64,000 nt of DNA from a virus: IMG/VR virus record IMGVR_UViG_3300010316_000005, positions 111,737 through 175,736 of that record, one strand, 5' to 3'. Below are positions 21,301 through 27,319 of this stretch, piece by piece. A program made the translations under genes and the position numbers. Every line of letters begins with the position of its first letter. Position 1 is the first letter of the stretch. Below the pieces are notes generated by a model, which saw only the letters and a program-made list of their open reading frames with translations, did no database searches and was not told where the DNA came from.

Positions 21301-21728
21301 AAGTTTACAAGCTTGTCCCAATCAACATTAGGGTTCCACGCATATGTTTCTTGTGCGTTTAATCTACTATGGTTGTCAACGTTTCCATTAAAGAACTTAA
21401 TCTGGTTAATGTAGTCTGTATAATCTTTATAGAAGTCTACATTGTCGAGATTGTCTTTAACAACTACTGCTGGCTCAAATTGGTAATTTTCTCTATTGCT
21501 GCTTACATCTGGCACATAGCTATCTTTAGACGAAAATGCTTTCGCATCACGGCGTCCGTAAAACCCGTTTAGTTTCTCTGCGACACCAGGTTGAATTAAC
21601 TGGTCAAGAGTTGCTTGTAAGAATTTGTTATTTGCTTCCGTTCTAAAGAACCTTGGAAGAAATGCTGAACTCTTTCTGTCGTCATTGTCAGGTGTTGGTA
21701 GACCGAACTCGTTTTGATCGTTTGCCAT
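6372..21728 (-). CDS. Giant (5118-residue) baseplate-region structural protein
   Basis: One uninterrupted frame of 15.4 kb starts at ATG 21728 with SD GGAGG and lies 20 bases after the gp6 stop, the gp7/gp8 position of T4. It looks modular. At least five segments share a W...Y..G..V.Y...YY.A pattern like CBM5/12 (chitin-binding type) modules, near residues 1560-1590, 1819-1846, 2334-2364, 2951-2983 and 3008-3039. FG-GAP-like propeller blades of the type FGxSVxxxxxxxxIAVG occur near 2305-2331, 3146-3171, 3206-3229 and 3280-3315. Gly-rich GxGYxxAPxVxxxGGGGTGA repeats lie in the last third. There is no signal peptide. I infer a baseplate-wedge or side-appendage protein that replaces or extends gp7/gp8; the module calls are from motif reading only. 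Confidence 0.85.
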   Translation of the reverse strand: MANDQNEFGLPTPDNDDRKSSAFLPRFFRTEANNKFLQATLDQLIQPGVAEKLNGFYGRRDAKAFSSKDSYVPDVSSNRENYQFEPAVVVKDNLDNVDFYKDYTDYINQIKFFNGNVDNHSRLNAQETYAWNPNVDWDKLVNFREYYWAPTGPISVPVRGQGKEVVSTYTVTLAEDDDNTSYVFNSTLEKNPTLKLYRGQTYRFEIDTPGHPIAFALSRTFLPGEVLVVAGREGIRGQGLFDSELFGNDYDIGDFIVTPDAGSVSFGDDENVSTIYNDGISKEATDGQELATVYVESGVVEFTIPLNAPDRLFYISKNNVDTSGQMRINNIEENTFLDVDKDIIGKKTYKSSNGVEFTNGLKVFFQGDVTPAIYEKDAWYVEGVGGQIRLVKESDLVLLNAFSEDDLVPWDGTPYDRLPFENSSAYPKTKDYLVVNRASPDRNPWSRYNRWFHKNVLEKSLEYNGLPVVIDESFRAKRPIIEFEAGLKLYRFGSEAKQDIDLVDTFTKDVFSTIEGSFGYNIDGVDLVDGMRVLFTADTDILVTGNIYEVKFVTIGNVPQITLQEVSDTFPQDLEVVFVRTGDTYGGTAFYYQYDVWNVAQQKDNVNQAPLFDLCCPEGNFYGDLATFDSSSFNGTKVFSYKEGTGANDPELGFPLTYKNINNSGDILFEFNLTTDSFTVQNDEEIITVEANKGNLRKYTDLTNFAWVNGWSSVAQITKQKVVRQYVAGPQLNNFEVDVYNRAGDLNDLAVSVYRNNRIQTAAADYEIDRVNGKALVRFYSDVAVDDKIVLKSHSATSKNNNGFYEFPINFERNPSNEDINEFTLGEAIDHVSSIVEETREFTGTYPGQSNLRDLGNVDRYGRRFVKHSGPINLALYHFTSKEYNIVKSIEFAKNEYATFKRTFLSRAESLGIDAPAKQHVDRLLQDLNRDKIKTQPFYFSDMIGYTTTNRIEFDVEDPDNPFYALTNPFNLTELSSRAINVYLNGSQLIHGKDYTFSEEGFVLVTAGQKDGDTIEVYEYETTDGSFIPPTPSKLGMYPKYEPQIVIDDTYQTEEPFAQGPFKIYGQNEDGCVGWFYPVYTNKKYAGQADCDDQATTLRFAGLSKLLYIPTTDGFFGAQDNPEIEEYSVGIAMVQGHDGSTIRAYKDYRDNLLLDLEKRIFNNIKVDYENTLLNIHDFVGGKYRSAAYNRKEINDLVLKDFIQWSRVVESDYTENDFYERENQYTYNYYKMTSAIDGEVLPGFWRGVYREFLDTDRPHSHPWEMLGFTLKPKWWDTTYGPAPYSANNLVLWQDIENGYVREPNKELVTRARYARPDFTKYIPVDSQGKLKSPIESGYAKNFFYRNTSDDFIFGDVAPVESAWRKSAEYPFALIKAWLLANPARVMGLGFDLSRVFRNLAGQYTYTDTLTQISNKSIVFPNTYRDNVRVNTSGLVNYIYNLLSSNIVSVYDDYKNDITSMNTQMGLRVGGFTDKSKFQLLLDSRSPRENIEDGVFVPEENYQVFLNTSSPIDAPVYSGIIVEKRANGFVVRGYFDNNPFLNYFDPIPTTNDRTIVVGGISETSVDWDPNKPFYDGQVVEFESQYYRATANFTSGDSFDAQNLIKLSEVPIVGGKRGVFYKNFDTRTTKRLSYGTRLKTSQDVVSFILGYGAYLESQGFDFNYFNDVNESIENWSQMAREFLFWTTQGWSAGTTISLSPSAYEVNFKRDFAVVDDIFDDFYEYSLRKSDGLPLERRFNSVQRNGNEFGIKVRENNDGVYNIVLPLVQKEHVVLLDNETIFGDVIYQPTTGYRQERIKVLGYRSDNWDGSLNIPGFVYDDARATEWESWKDYEIGSLVKYKQFFYVATFAVPGSKDFNPNFWIRLNEKPVAELLTNFDYRINQFTDFYDLDSDNFDSEQQRLAQHLIGYQKRDYLANIINDDVSQYKFYQGFIQDKGTKNAIEKLFNPLGSSDRDSLEFFEDWAIQLGRYGATTDIEQIEFELDETQFYEEPQGIEFVESIDPTIEDKVYRIRPMDLIDKPEGYTSTPFPTTTLKSFVIDSGYVHENDVEFKAGSKAEINSTDVNLLNKGQYIWLTDDGRDDWSVYQIHENFGNATTLATIDDVTEKNESLKEITVDAWVAEEVANGEFVAIRAAQDYNVNGFYEVYESKFNTLQIIVPEDNEIIDFDEELLIMVKLREVRIPDLTSVNDIIQQNIYDNQRIWIDDYSNAHWGVLENNSVYREQGTIVDITGDGSSQNGFSYDVDVSKKQTTMIVSSPGYTIDVNPDPEIDNFNTPGKVDLYTRNTETAMFIQQQPLTLETVLFNDDNARFGESVSISDDDTFIAVGIPGASSVKTRYRGEYLASAPYGKNDIVKYRNTLWQAHRDIEPEVDEGTGLDFNSFSSYVELRTANGDADLDSSLLLTGDPSLQLEEAQATDHILVRAPADQFEALIAGDEVRLQWNLQSYTNGDLDVREPFDGAITFEDSTIISKELIDNNGNGHSIVNKVDHIVRVDSYINPPQVGDILTTSTASATVVYTKIAGVNLIIYLADTTGVFAVSGSIFIQYETASGPLIGNYVEIEPTENQSLGGWWQIDTSPFSYINNENYTDAGKGLVYVDAYANGGTTNAVYYNVNDDENNTTDLINTSSYVQNLSYFNDITPVADSRWISRVNKSFADTLSLTEELNFYLYDLSNRTIDFANTGLNYGILNATQTLVDKWDGFIDIQLVADGLGNTFEPSISDIITDRQTPFDQFGQPSAADAQSTFTAEVVAYQTGLTNVRVYIKYTAGTYATINNLATTEIVLNPSVANGNTVNRVIGKVNDVEDSFVVNTSTNNLQFLVFEKDTDFDPADGFDPIINEEYWIYTEEDDNAGSFRSVYPTVLNKNYTQIYNIVADQFGSSSKTNEGAVAIYYKDAPGSYQLLLNLVSEYAYDSDTTNFGTKVELIKKDNEYTLYVSNAQGSVEIFKHGYTRDDTFKGNWRENNVYETNDIVYFLGDYYKALQPVFNQTSVSIGDKLLWRKVSWRRGVDDNFRGTFNSTDAAYGEGSIVNVTGVGLFRALTNVPIGAATPNTGSTNWEAISSGVDYLGVLPVNEGQALLGESEYFPTNFDSAMSENDPTVVDSDFAVTESGNYVIISEKRAAFDSSIISKVLVYRQRDNKYEKVQEINPPDDRDTFGSSVVINPAGTKIAISDQFNDDVKYNQGKIYIYSLVNQQFVLSQELKSPKNELAERFGDKMSFSSDNLIVSSARGDMIIPTTFDADSGVITTFDKGYTDFNNIILDSGTVYVYEEIENALIFSESFRYDLADFDFGENIFAKGNHVYIGMPKKGKLIEYRKPNEKFAWNKKRELIPPVDVSKIKGMFLYNKRTNSIVQYLDYIDPIQGKIAGPAKQELHYEMGIDPATYNVGAGPEVTEDTFWGPEHVGKLWWYTKTTRFTYPYQGDIQYQKANWNELQPGSFVNVFEWVESAVPPSNWDQIADSELGIQRGISGKSLYGDDFFSQTFDYDSVAQRFIPKYYFWVANKKTIPTDAVIDRKVSAFDVSRLIAQPRKEGYRFASLLAADRIVLNNIGSLIYNEDIVLNIRYTENERDEQNTHSQYQIISDGDENSVPHSEIERKWFDSLIGYDEQGRPVPNPDLSPKQKYGIQNKPRQGIFVNREEALKQYIERVNLVLLENIVVDEYDISALFETEPKPTSASKEFDLTVDTVDELRFISTNKVTPAILEPVIRNGKLAKVNILSAGRGYRSAPKYAIVGAGTDAEIELTLTNVGGISAVKILSRGTGYDENTRITVRRFSVLVNADTDADGRWAIWAWNEEASEWFRRSVQDYNVPLYWDYADWYATGYNEFTSSDFIITESYELTALADSIGDIVKIQNVGTGGWLLLEKVDNTGSEDYTVDYKTIGRQDGTIQFKESLYNTAKNKVGFDNRSYDSTFYDNDAQVELRIIFKAIRDSIFTSNLRREYNQLFFASLRYVMSEQQYVDWLFKTSYVKINHNLGEFDQDVTFDGNTLSSYEAYVNEVKPYKTVIREFVSVKERLEPTNSVITDFDLPPFYSETEKKIVPNRAIFQDGGLLNVDPNVSQYPRKNWLDNYGRQITNIMIGDAGSGYVFAPTVELVGGGGTGATAKAYIGYGKVTAIKVTNPGQGYTSAPAINIAVPQVENGVVARASAILGSGVVRSPSITIKFDRTSGKYYINSLAETETFVGSNSQTTFNLEWPMNLRLDTVTVTVDGKEMLRSQFTFRNVTNTDAGYIREQGQVTFTNPPALDANIVISYQKPLSMLSAEDRIQFGYTALSGMLGKDLAQLMTGVDYGGVEVTSFGFSEEQGWNTNDWYTDTWDEFDNSYEDYVFTFDGSTVAVGLDEPFESGTVYNVYLNGVRIDDPNFGTEEQLNEDAKLESITGDGTTDVFILSDYDIATEDGDIMIIRKITSDGTVAPDPASYDTQLTGGAFDKTTATGLKAEDIIVDGDSFVTATTSTGPEEMVPGQVMDTLDLRVYTRDSTGPGKIVSQYHITDGVNETFDLGATPSSLDAIVVKVDGIILTRGDYDVDWSNLTINIPDLTEGHALSIVTLEAGVQNVIDFGKAMTVADTDEYEINTYFKDGYGVFLTLDGENVEIGATKTEGKDTLTISLTVTPETGQTINYIVFDNNTEVNYSQVNKEVLIGDGASTVFPIAETPFFVEPTEHNCLVKVGNKILSSGYNIQYEIKSIDVREYAIESFQFPSTTIDTTNLRVFLNGAIIETPNRWLLNPNTNSIRLNDGTGDVGDLLEIYLISDSEYTFDNNNITFKYAPGVNERIEIIKFSNHDILGIEKQNYDVVSRFAIVPGSKEAKTYQRLSYGEIKLRKPAEDAQYVWVAKNGILLSPSVDYYITDDRLKVQLTTPPGTNDVIEVVQFATPVSVPKFAYRIFKDVLNRTHYKRINDAVTVLSKDLNYYDLRVEVEDASLLPAPDKKSNKPGIVWIDGERIEYLVKDGNLLRQLRRGTLGTGVKDTYSAGEEVFDQGARKTVPYNDRTVLRNFIGDGSQSITIGYKDSTLQASYGINEVEVFVGGRRLRKNEISKFSEVVALDSPDGDLVQQAEFTIDGDIISFDIQDDIHADGIPLNNEKIVVMRKTGRIWTLTGETLGETKTDIGSFIRAGN

Positions 21729-21748
21729 TACTTAAATTAACCTCCGCA

Positions 21749-24700
21749 TTATGCGCTTTGTATGCCTGATGTGCTAGCTGATACACTTGTAATAATTGTG
21801 CCGTCAGCTCTTAAATTTGATGCTGTAATTTCATCAATTACTTCTACGTCCGAAACTTGTGCTGCATTAACAAAAATTTCGTCTACTTCTGATTTTATTT
21901 CAAACAAGCTACCAAAAGCTTTGTTTTCAGTTTTCGGAACAATAACAACAGAAACTAATTGCGGTGTAAGTGTGTTCATAACATATGCTGCTAATTCTTG
22001 GAAATAAAAGGTATCCCCGAAGTCCCAGTATTCTATACTAAAGAACTTGTTTACAGCGTCAATAACTCCGGCTTTAATCTTATTATCATTAACTGATAAT
22101 GATTTATTTTTCACAATTTTAAAAGTCACTTGTAAATCATCTTTTGCCTCTTCGCCGAATAACGGCTTGTATTTAACCGGATGATAAATCACTTCGTCGC
22201 TGATTGACTTAATTCTATTGATGTCTGCACCATAACTTCTAAACAGTTGATCTGTACTCGGAGGAAGTGGCTTCGTAGTAGTTCCGCCTTGTAGATATTT
22301 TCTATACTCAATATCATAATTTTTAGTTAACACATACGTATCAATAATGTTACTCGATGCTGGATCAATTCTGTAGTTAGAGTCGGCAACATGGACGTAA
22401 TGGAACTTTAATCCATCGCGGCCATAATAAGCACGGTAGTTGGTATTTGTAGTAACATTGTTTTTTGAAATGTTACTTTGCTTGAACACGTTTTCTGCAA
22501 CTAGGTAAAATATCTGTCCATCTGGATAAGATGTTCTGTTCTTGTATTCATCGTCTGATCCGTTTTGAACAATTACAATTGTGCCGTCGGTATTACTAAA
22601 ATACTTGAAGTCTTCTGTTCCGTCAGTTGTTAGGTACTTTTGCTGAAATACAATCTTGTCTTCTGAATTTATTTGTGGATCAACTAATGTATCAAACACT
22701 TCTGGATTATCGATAATTCCATCATTGTCGTCATCAAAGAAATCTATTTCAATTTTGCGAGTATCAACATAGCTGTCAGCATCCTTAAATGCATCAGTAA
22801 TTGACCAGTTAAAATCTCTAGTAAGAGAATCCAGTGAATCAGGCTGTGTGTTAATGTTCAATACAGAGATTTTATCTTTTACAATTTGTCCAGTTCTTGG
22901 ATTGTAAATCTTGTCTGCTGAATCAAAGAAGAATCTAATCTCGTCTGCACTTTCAAAAACATAACGCAGGTTCCTATAGGTCATCTCATATGATTCGCCG
23001 TCGGATTTGAAATACAGTAACCAACTTGCGTCAAGGTTTGTTCCAGTTACATCGCCTGCTTTACCAAGACTAAAATTGTTAATAGTGTTGATATCTTCTG
23101 CTTCTACAATAACCCAGGCGCGCTCTTCTTGATCGTAGCGCAGCGCAAAGTCTTTGTAAATAAATGCTCTATCAATAATTTGTACTTTTACGTCATTTGA
23201 AATTGTTCTTGAAAATATCGGAATGATTTGGTCAACAATTGCACCTGCTGGTATTACGTCGTTGACTACAATAGGTCCGAATCCGTCTAGATCAAGCTCT
23301 GTGCCATTTTCATATATCGACACAATTTTACACCATTTGTATTCCGATGCACCTTTTTTACTTTTGTTAGTAGTTAGTGTACCATCTGGCAAAAAGTATT
23401 GCGGATTGCCAGCTAGTGCAGGAGCAACAAAACGAATCAACGCATTCTTTTCTACGAATCGCAAATTGCTTTCTGTAAATGTTGATACTGCATAGTACGA
23501 ATTCGTCGTTGTAGCAAAACGTCCTGTGCTTCTGTTTGTAGCAGTTGACACTGGATCCCAAGTTGCGCCTAATTCGTCAACAAACACATTATTGTAATTC
23601 TTGAAGTAATAGTTTCTCATATTCTTCGACGACAGTGTTGGTTGTATCAGATTAAAGATTACACCTTCAATATCAGTTTGAGTTGCAAACTTAAATTTCT
23701 TCTTGCTATTAAATTCTTCTCTATATAATACACCGTCGTCAGCAAACAAGCTAGTATTTGAATACTTTCCTGTTGGATCTTTCAGATCGTAATACTTACT
23801 AATGCCACTTGAAATTCTGTTAACACTTTTAGTCTTAATGATATCTTGACTAATACCGAGAGGACCAATATTATAATCCTCGCCAGTAATCAATCTATTT
23901 TGAGTATAATAAGTCGAAGGAGCGTTGGCTTTAATTTCGTTATTGGTCTCGCTAGTAGTTGCATTTGACACAGTGTACTTCAAACTCATACCAACGGTTA
24001 ATACTTCTCTACTATTGCTTCTGCTTATATACGGAATTTCAATTGTAATATTAGACATGGAATTAGGGCTAACAACAGAATTTCGATTGTCTGTTGTTCT
24101 ATAATAAATCTTAAAGTTACCCGATGGTAGGTCTCCAAACACGCCATCACTAAATACTAGGTTAATTCTATCATCAGTTCTTGTTGTAACAGCATAAACA
24201 TTTCTTACGCCGCGGAATAAGCTATTGTAAATGATGTTGTTACCTTCAACTGCATCAAGCTTTGTCCATAGTCTGTTTTCTTGTCCATTTGAGTCAACTG
24301 TATAAAGCCACACGTCTGAGTCGTTGATATTCGGAGTATCAATGTTTACAATTTGGTTTGGAATTGGATTGTTGATCGAGAACGTGCCTTCTTCTAATTC
24401 TCCCTGACGGAAGTGCATAAAGAATCCTGTATTTGAACTACCGGCACCTTGGCCATCATCTCTATACAAGAACGACGGAGAATTTCCTAATAGGGGAGGT
24501 TCTTCGACAATTGATCCATTTGAGATAGCTGTACTTACAATTTCAAACTTTGTAGGAACGCCTTCGACGTTTCTTGTAAAGCTGTATTTTGGAACTTTGG
24601 TGTTTGTTGCGTTAAAGCGGTACTGTTCAGTCGAAACGTTTTCAATTCTTTCCGAAGCAAGTGGACGTCCAATGCTGTTGTTAACAGGAAGCGCAGAGTT

Positions 24701-25180
24701 TAGCACTTTGACAAACTGCTCAAAATAGTTGGCATTTGCTCTGTCATTCCAGCGGATAGTTGATCCCGACAAGTTAATTCCTGAACTGTCAAAGACTGAT
24801 TCAGTAGTTGTAACCGTTTCAATTTTCAACAACCCGTTTGCTGACTGGTTTCTTTTTGGATTGTAAGAAATTAGTCTAGCAAGTCGCAATATGCTTTCGC
24901 GGCGTTCAGCAGTTTCGAGGAAGTTTTCTCTCGCATTTAAGTCAACGCGGAAACTTAGGTTTTGGCCCAAGAACGCAATCAAATCAATTAACGCAAGGTA
25001 TTCAGAGCTTTCAATGTAGTCATTGAAATCTTCCGGATAGTTTTGACGTAGATAGTTAATCATTGTTCTACGTAGATTGTCAAAGTCGTAGCTCTGGAAG
25101 TCTGCGTTTCTGAATGATTGGTATATTGTTTTCCAGTCTTGTGTAACTAATAACCTTGACTGTCTGTCAGTTGAAGACAT
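21749..25180 (-). CDS. gp6: Baseplate wedge protein gp6
   Basis: The 1143-residue protein matches T4-like gp6 best at its N-terminus, with RNADFQSYDFDNLRRTMINY and YIESSEYLALIDLIAFLGQN, followed by RENFLETAERRESILRLAR in the first 100 residues. gp6 forms the continuous ring of wedge dimers around the hub that opens during sheath contraction. T4 gp6 is about 660 residues, so this one is much longer; marine T4-like versions are often enlarged. The start at 25180 has SD AAGGGAA at 6 bases. It follows gp25 across a 55-base gap with a late promoter octamer. Confidence 0.93.
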   Translation of the reverse strand: MSSTDRQSRLLVTQDWKTIYQSFRNADFQSYDFDNLRRTMINYLRQNYPEDFNDYIESSEYLALIDLIAFLGQNLSFRVDLNARENFLETAERRESILRLARLISYNPKRNQSANGLLKIETVTTTESVFDSSGINLSGSTIRWNDRANANYFEQFVKVLNSALPVNNSIGRPLASERIENVSTEQYRFNATNTKVPKYSFTRNVEGVPTKFEIVSTAISNGSIVEEPPLLGNSPSFLYRDDGQGAGSSNTGFFMHFRQGELEEGTFSINNPIPNQIVNIDTPNINDSDVWLYTVDSNGQENRLWTKLDAVEGNNIIYNSLFRGVRNVYAVTTRTDDRINLVFSDGVFGDLPSGNFKIYYRTTDNRNSVVSPNSMSNITIEIPYISRSNSREVLTVGMSLKYTVSNATTSETNNEIKANAPSTYYTQNRLITGEDYNIGPLGISQDIIKTKSVNRISSGISKYYDLKDPTGKYSNTSLFADDGVLYREEFNSKKKFKFATQTDIEGVIFNLIQPTLSSKNMRNYYFKNYNNVFVDELGATWDPVSTATNRSTGRFATTTNSYYAVSTFTESNLRFVEKNALIRFVAPALAGNPQYFLPDGTLTTNKSKKGASEYKWCKIVSIYENGTELDLDGFGPIVVNDVIPAGAIVDQIIPIFSRTISNDVKVQIIDRAFIYKDFALRYDQEERAWVIVEAEDINTINNFSLGKAGDVTGTNLDASWLLYFKSDGESYEMTYRNLRYVFESADEIRFFFDSADKIYNPRTGQIVKDKISVLNINTQPDSLDSLTRDFNWSITDAFKDADSYVDTRKIEIDFFDDDNDGIIDNPEVFDTLVDPQINSEDKIVFQQKYLTTDGTEDFKYFSNTDGTIVIVQNGSDDEYKNRTSYPDGQIFYLVAENVFKQSNISKNNVTTNTNYRAYYGRDGLKFHYVHVADSNYRIDPASSNIIDTYVLTKNYDIEYRKYLQGGTTTKPLPPSTDQLFRSYGADINRIKSISDEVIYHPVKYKPLFGEEAKDDLQVTFKIVKNKSLSVNDNKIKAGVIDAVNKFFSIEYWDFGDTFYFQELAAYVMNTLTPQLVSVVIVPKTENKAFGSLFEIKSEVDEIFVNAAQVSDVEVIDEITASNLRADGTIITSVSASTSGIQSA

Positions 25181-25206
25181 GCGATTTCCCTTACTCTATT
25201 ATAAGG

Positions 25207-25214
25207 TATTTATC
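25207..25214 (-). promoter_or_regulatory. T4-type late promoter (GATAAATA)
   Basis: Minus-strand GATAAATA followed by CC lies 27 bases upstream of the gp6 ATG, leaving room for a short leader and the SD. It is the only sizeable gap in the leftward baseplate operon. Confidence 0.6.
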
Positions 25215-25235
25215 ATATTTTAATATAAGAGTATT

Positions 25236-25670
25236 TTATTGTATCAGGGATTGATCGAAGCGAAATAACAGCTCTTCTGAGATATTATAAGGCAAATAAC
25301 TTAGGGTGCAACTTACTTCAATGCCGCTGTCATAGGTGTCTACAAAGATAGATTCTACTTTTACTCTTGGATCATAATTTATAATTTCAGTTACGTCAGT
25401 TACTATAGCATCTCTTATGTTATTTGTAAATGGCTCAAATAGCACATCCCAAATAATTGTTCCAAATTGCGGATCGTTTAATTTTTCGCCCTGTCGTATG
25501 TGAAAGTGATTGATGATATCTTGCTTAATAAGTTCGAAATCATACAGCGCAAAGTTTTCTGTGTTTTCACTTACGCTAGAAAAGCCTCTATAGGTTCTGC
25601 CAGGTGCCGCTTTCTTTGGCCCTGATTCTACTTTAACTCTTTTATATAGGTTTTTCTCTAATCTACTCAT
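25236..25670 (-). CDS. gp25: Baseplate wedge protein gp25
   Basis: The protein belongs to the GPW/gp25 family. The diagnostic stretch has HIRQGEKLNDPQFGTIIWD, then LFEPFTN and a INYDPRVKVESI segment. gp25 joins the wedge to the first sheath ring and is the sheath-assembly initiator in contractile systems. I chose ATG 25670 (144 residues, MSRLEKNLYKRV), close to the 132 residues of T4 gp25. The frame stays open to a GTG at 25718, but that would overlap the muramidase gene by 41 bases and add an unlikely basic leader. The ATG overlaps nothing and sits 8 bases past the upstream stop, with only a weak SD. Confidence 0.93.
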   Translation of the reverse strand: MSRLEKNLYKRVKVESGPKKAAPGRTYRGFSSVSENTENFALYDFELIKQDIINHFHIRQGEKLNDPQFGTIIWDVLFEPFTNNIRDAIVTDVTEIINYDPRVKVESIFVDTYDSGIEVSCTLSYLPYNISEELLFRFDQSLIQ

Positions 25671-25674
25671 AACG

Positions 25675-25682
25675 TATTTAGC
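25675..25682 (-). promoter_or_regulatory. Possible late promoter variant (GCTAAATA) upstream of gp25
   Basis: Minus-strand GCTAAATA followed by CG overlaps the stop codon of the preceding gene and lies only 5 bases from the chosen gp25 ATG. A transcript started from it would lack that ATG, so it may be inactive or may serve gp6. It is listed because the same [AG]CTAAATAC form recurs at 34432 and 42348. Confidence 0.3.
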
Positions 25683-27318
25683 TCGCAGGCGGACACTTAG
25701 ATATTGTAGTACCGTCACTGAATACTACTTTCATAGGACCAGGAATATCAGGAACAATCTCTACAACAATAATATTATTGATTTTATCAAACTCTTCGTT
25801 TACCCTATAATCACCTTTAGGTATCTTGGATTCTTTTTCTTCAATTTTAGCCTGTAGCTCATTATTGAAAAATACAACAGCCTTGACACAAAAATCATTA
25901 CCATTGAATGGCACTGGAGCAGGTGCTGTAGCAATTGGCTCGCCGCCTGTAAAGCTGTCATTGTTTGATGTAGTCGATGTTTTATCTTCTTCAAACTCAG
26001 CAGGTTCCCTTTCGTCAAAATCTTCAACTACTTCATGTTGGGGTGTTGTTTGATTCCTTGGATCATTAGCATCAGGATTACTCGGTGGCGCTGCCTTGTT
26101 GATTGATTGCGGAAGTGGCTTGCTAGTCAATGTAGTTGCTCCAGAGCCGTCGGGCCTAGTGTTTCCAAATTCCGATATATAACTAACTGGAGTTGGTTGT
26201 TTAACTTCAACTTCTTCGATGCCGCCCGGTGTATTGACTTTCTTGTATTGCTTAGTTACTTGTTGAGGTCCTCCAGGAGTATTGACGGTTTGAGTCTTTT
26301 CATATACGCCATTTGGCAGACCATTTTTAGTACCAGGAGTATTATTGCTCGTAACTTGAGCCTTTTGATCATCTGTAAAGCCGACTGCTCCAATATCATC
26401 ATCGGGCACCATGCCATTGCCGTTTTTAAGACCTAAGTTAGCGCCGGGTGCTGTTCCGTTAAGTAATAAGTCTCTAACTTTCTTGCCTGTTCTAAAATCA
26501 TATCTATCGTCTAATGGATCAATTTCTTCGTACACATACGGAGTATCTGCTTGGGGCAAGATGCCTGCGTAATCTTGTTGTATTTGCTCAGTTGCACTTT
26601 GAAAATTTGTTCCGCCGGCTTGTATTCTCCGCTGGGCTGCGGCAGTGTAAGGAGAACCTAGTCCGTAGTTCTGTCCTCCACCAGCTCTAATTGTTGCTTG
26701 AGATTTAGGAGAAATGCCCTGTACTGGATACGGGCGTGCCGATACACCTAATGTAACTGTGTGTTGGGTTCTTTTTCCATTGCGTCGATATTGTCTTAAC
26801 TGATCTGTATAGATCTCAGGAGAGCCTCTTGCTTTGTTAACCGCACCTTCATAATAACTTTGTCCAGTTTGGCCTTTGTTGCCTGGATAAGGCAACGGAA
26901 TGCCTGCCCATACTTTACAAAGATTAAAATGAAACGTTTGATCAGGTGTCTTGTCAGGTCCTTGGCCGGCTGCTTGCCAAGTTCGCAGTCCTGCTCCTTC
27001 TAATAATTTAAGAGCAAGCAAGTCTTGGGTTACATCATTAAAAATAGTGTTCAGGCTCATGCCTGTTTTTTTAACAGTGCGCTGAAGAGTTTCGTATACA
27101 AATTGATATCTACCGACCGCTTGCCAAGATACGCCCTTTTCTTGAATTCTCTGTTGTTGATATTGATAGATCTGAGCAATAGTAAATTGTATTAACCTTG
27201 GCTCCCATCCTCCGTACACACTCATATACGGGCTTGGTGCGCCGTGGTGTTGTTCAGGTTTAGCAACTAATCTTAAAACTTCGTATTCTTGTTCGTATAT
27301 TGTATATTGAACTGACAT
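25678..27318 (-). CDS. Baseplate-associated muramidase (lysozyme-like) protein
   Basis: The 546-residue protein has an N-terminal lysozyme/transglycosylase-like domain of about 175 residues. Visible hallmarks are KPEQ at 20-23 with Glu22 as candidate acid, SVYGG at 33-37, VGRYQF at 68-73, TQDLLALKLL at 97-106, KVWAGIP at 135-141 and QSYYEGAVNKA at 153-163. This order matches phage muramidase domains with the pattern GRYQ...QD.LA..LL...WA.LP...SYY.G..N. The remaining 370 residues are Pro/Gln/Gly/Thr-rich, probably disordered, with a small beta-rich C-terminal domain. It starts one base after the spike gene stop (TAATATG), so it is translationally coupled to gp5 and probably digests peptidoglycan during injection. 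Confidence 0.8.
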   Translation of the reverse strand: MSVQYTIYEQEYEVLRLVAKPEQHHGAPSPYMSVYGGWEPRLIQFTIAQIYQYQQQRIQEKGVSWQAVGRYQFVYETLQRTVKKTGMSLNTIFNDVTQDLLALKLLEGAGLRTWQAAGQGPDKTPDQTFHFNLCKVWAGIPLPYPGNKGQTGQSYYEGAVNKARGSPEIYTDQLRQYRRNGKRTQHTVTLGVSARPYPVQGISPKSQATIRAGGGQNYGLGSPYTAAAQRRIQAGGTNFQSATEQIQQDYAGILPQADTPYVYEEIDPLDDRYDFRTGKKVRDLLLNGTAPGANLGLKNGNGMVPDDDIGAVGFTDDQKAQVTSNNTPGTKNGLPNGVYEKTQTVNTPGGPQQVTKQYKKVNTPGGIEEVEVKQPTPVSYISEFGNTRPDGSGATTLTSKPLPQSINKAAPPSNPDANDPRNQTTPQHEVVEDFDEREPAEFEEDKTSTTSNNDSFTGGEPIATAPAPVPFNGNDFCVKAVVFFNNELQAKIEEKESKIPKGDYRVNEEFDKINNIIVVEIVPDIPGPMKVVFSDGTTISKCPPAS

Positions 27319-27319
27319 A

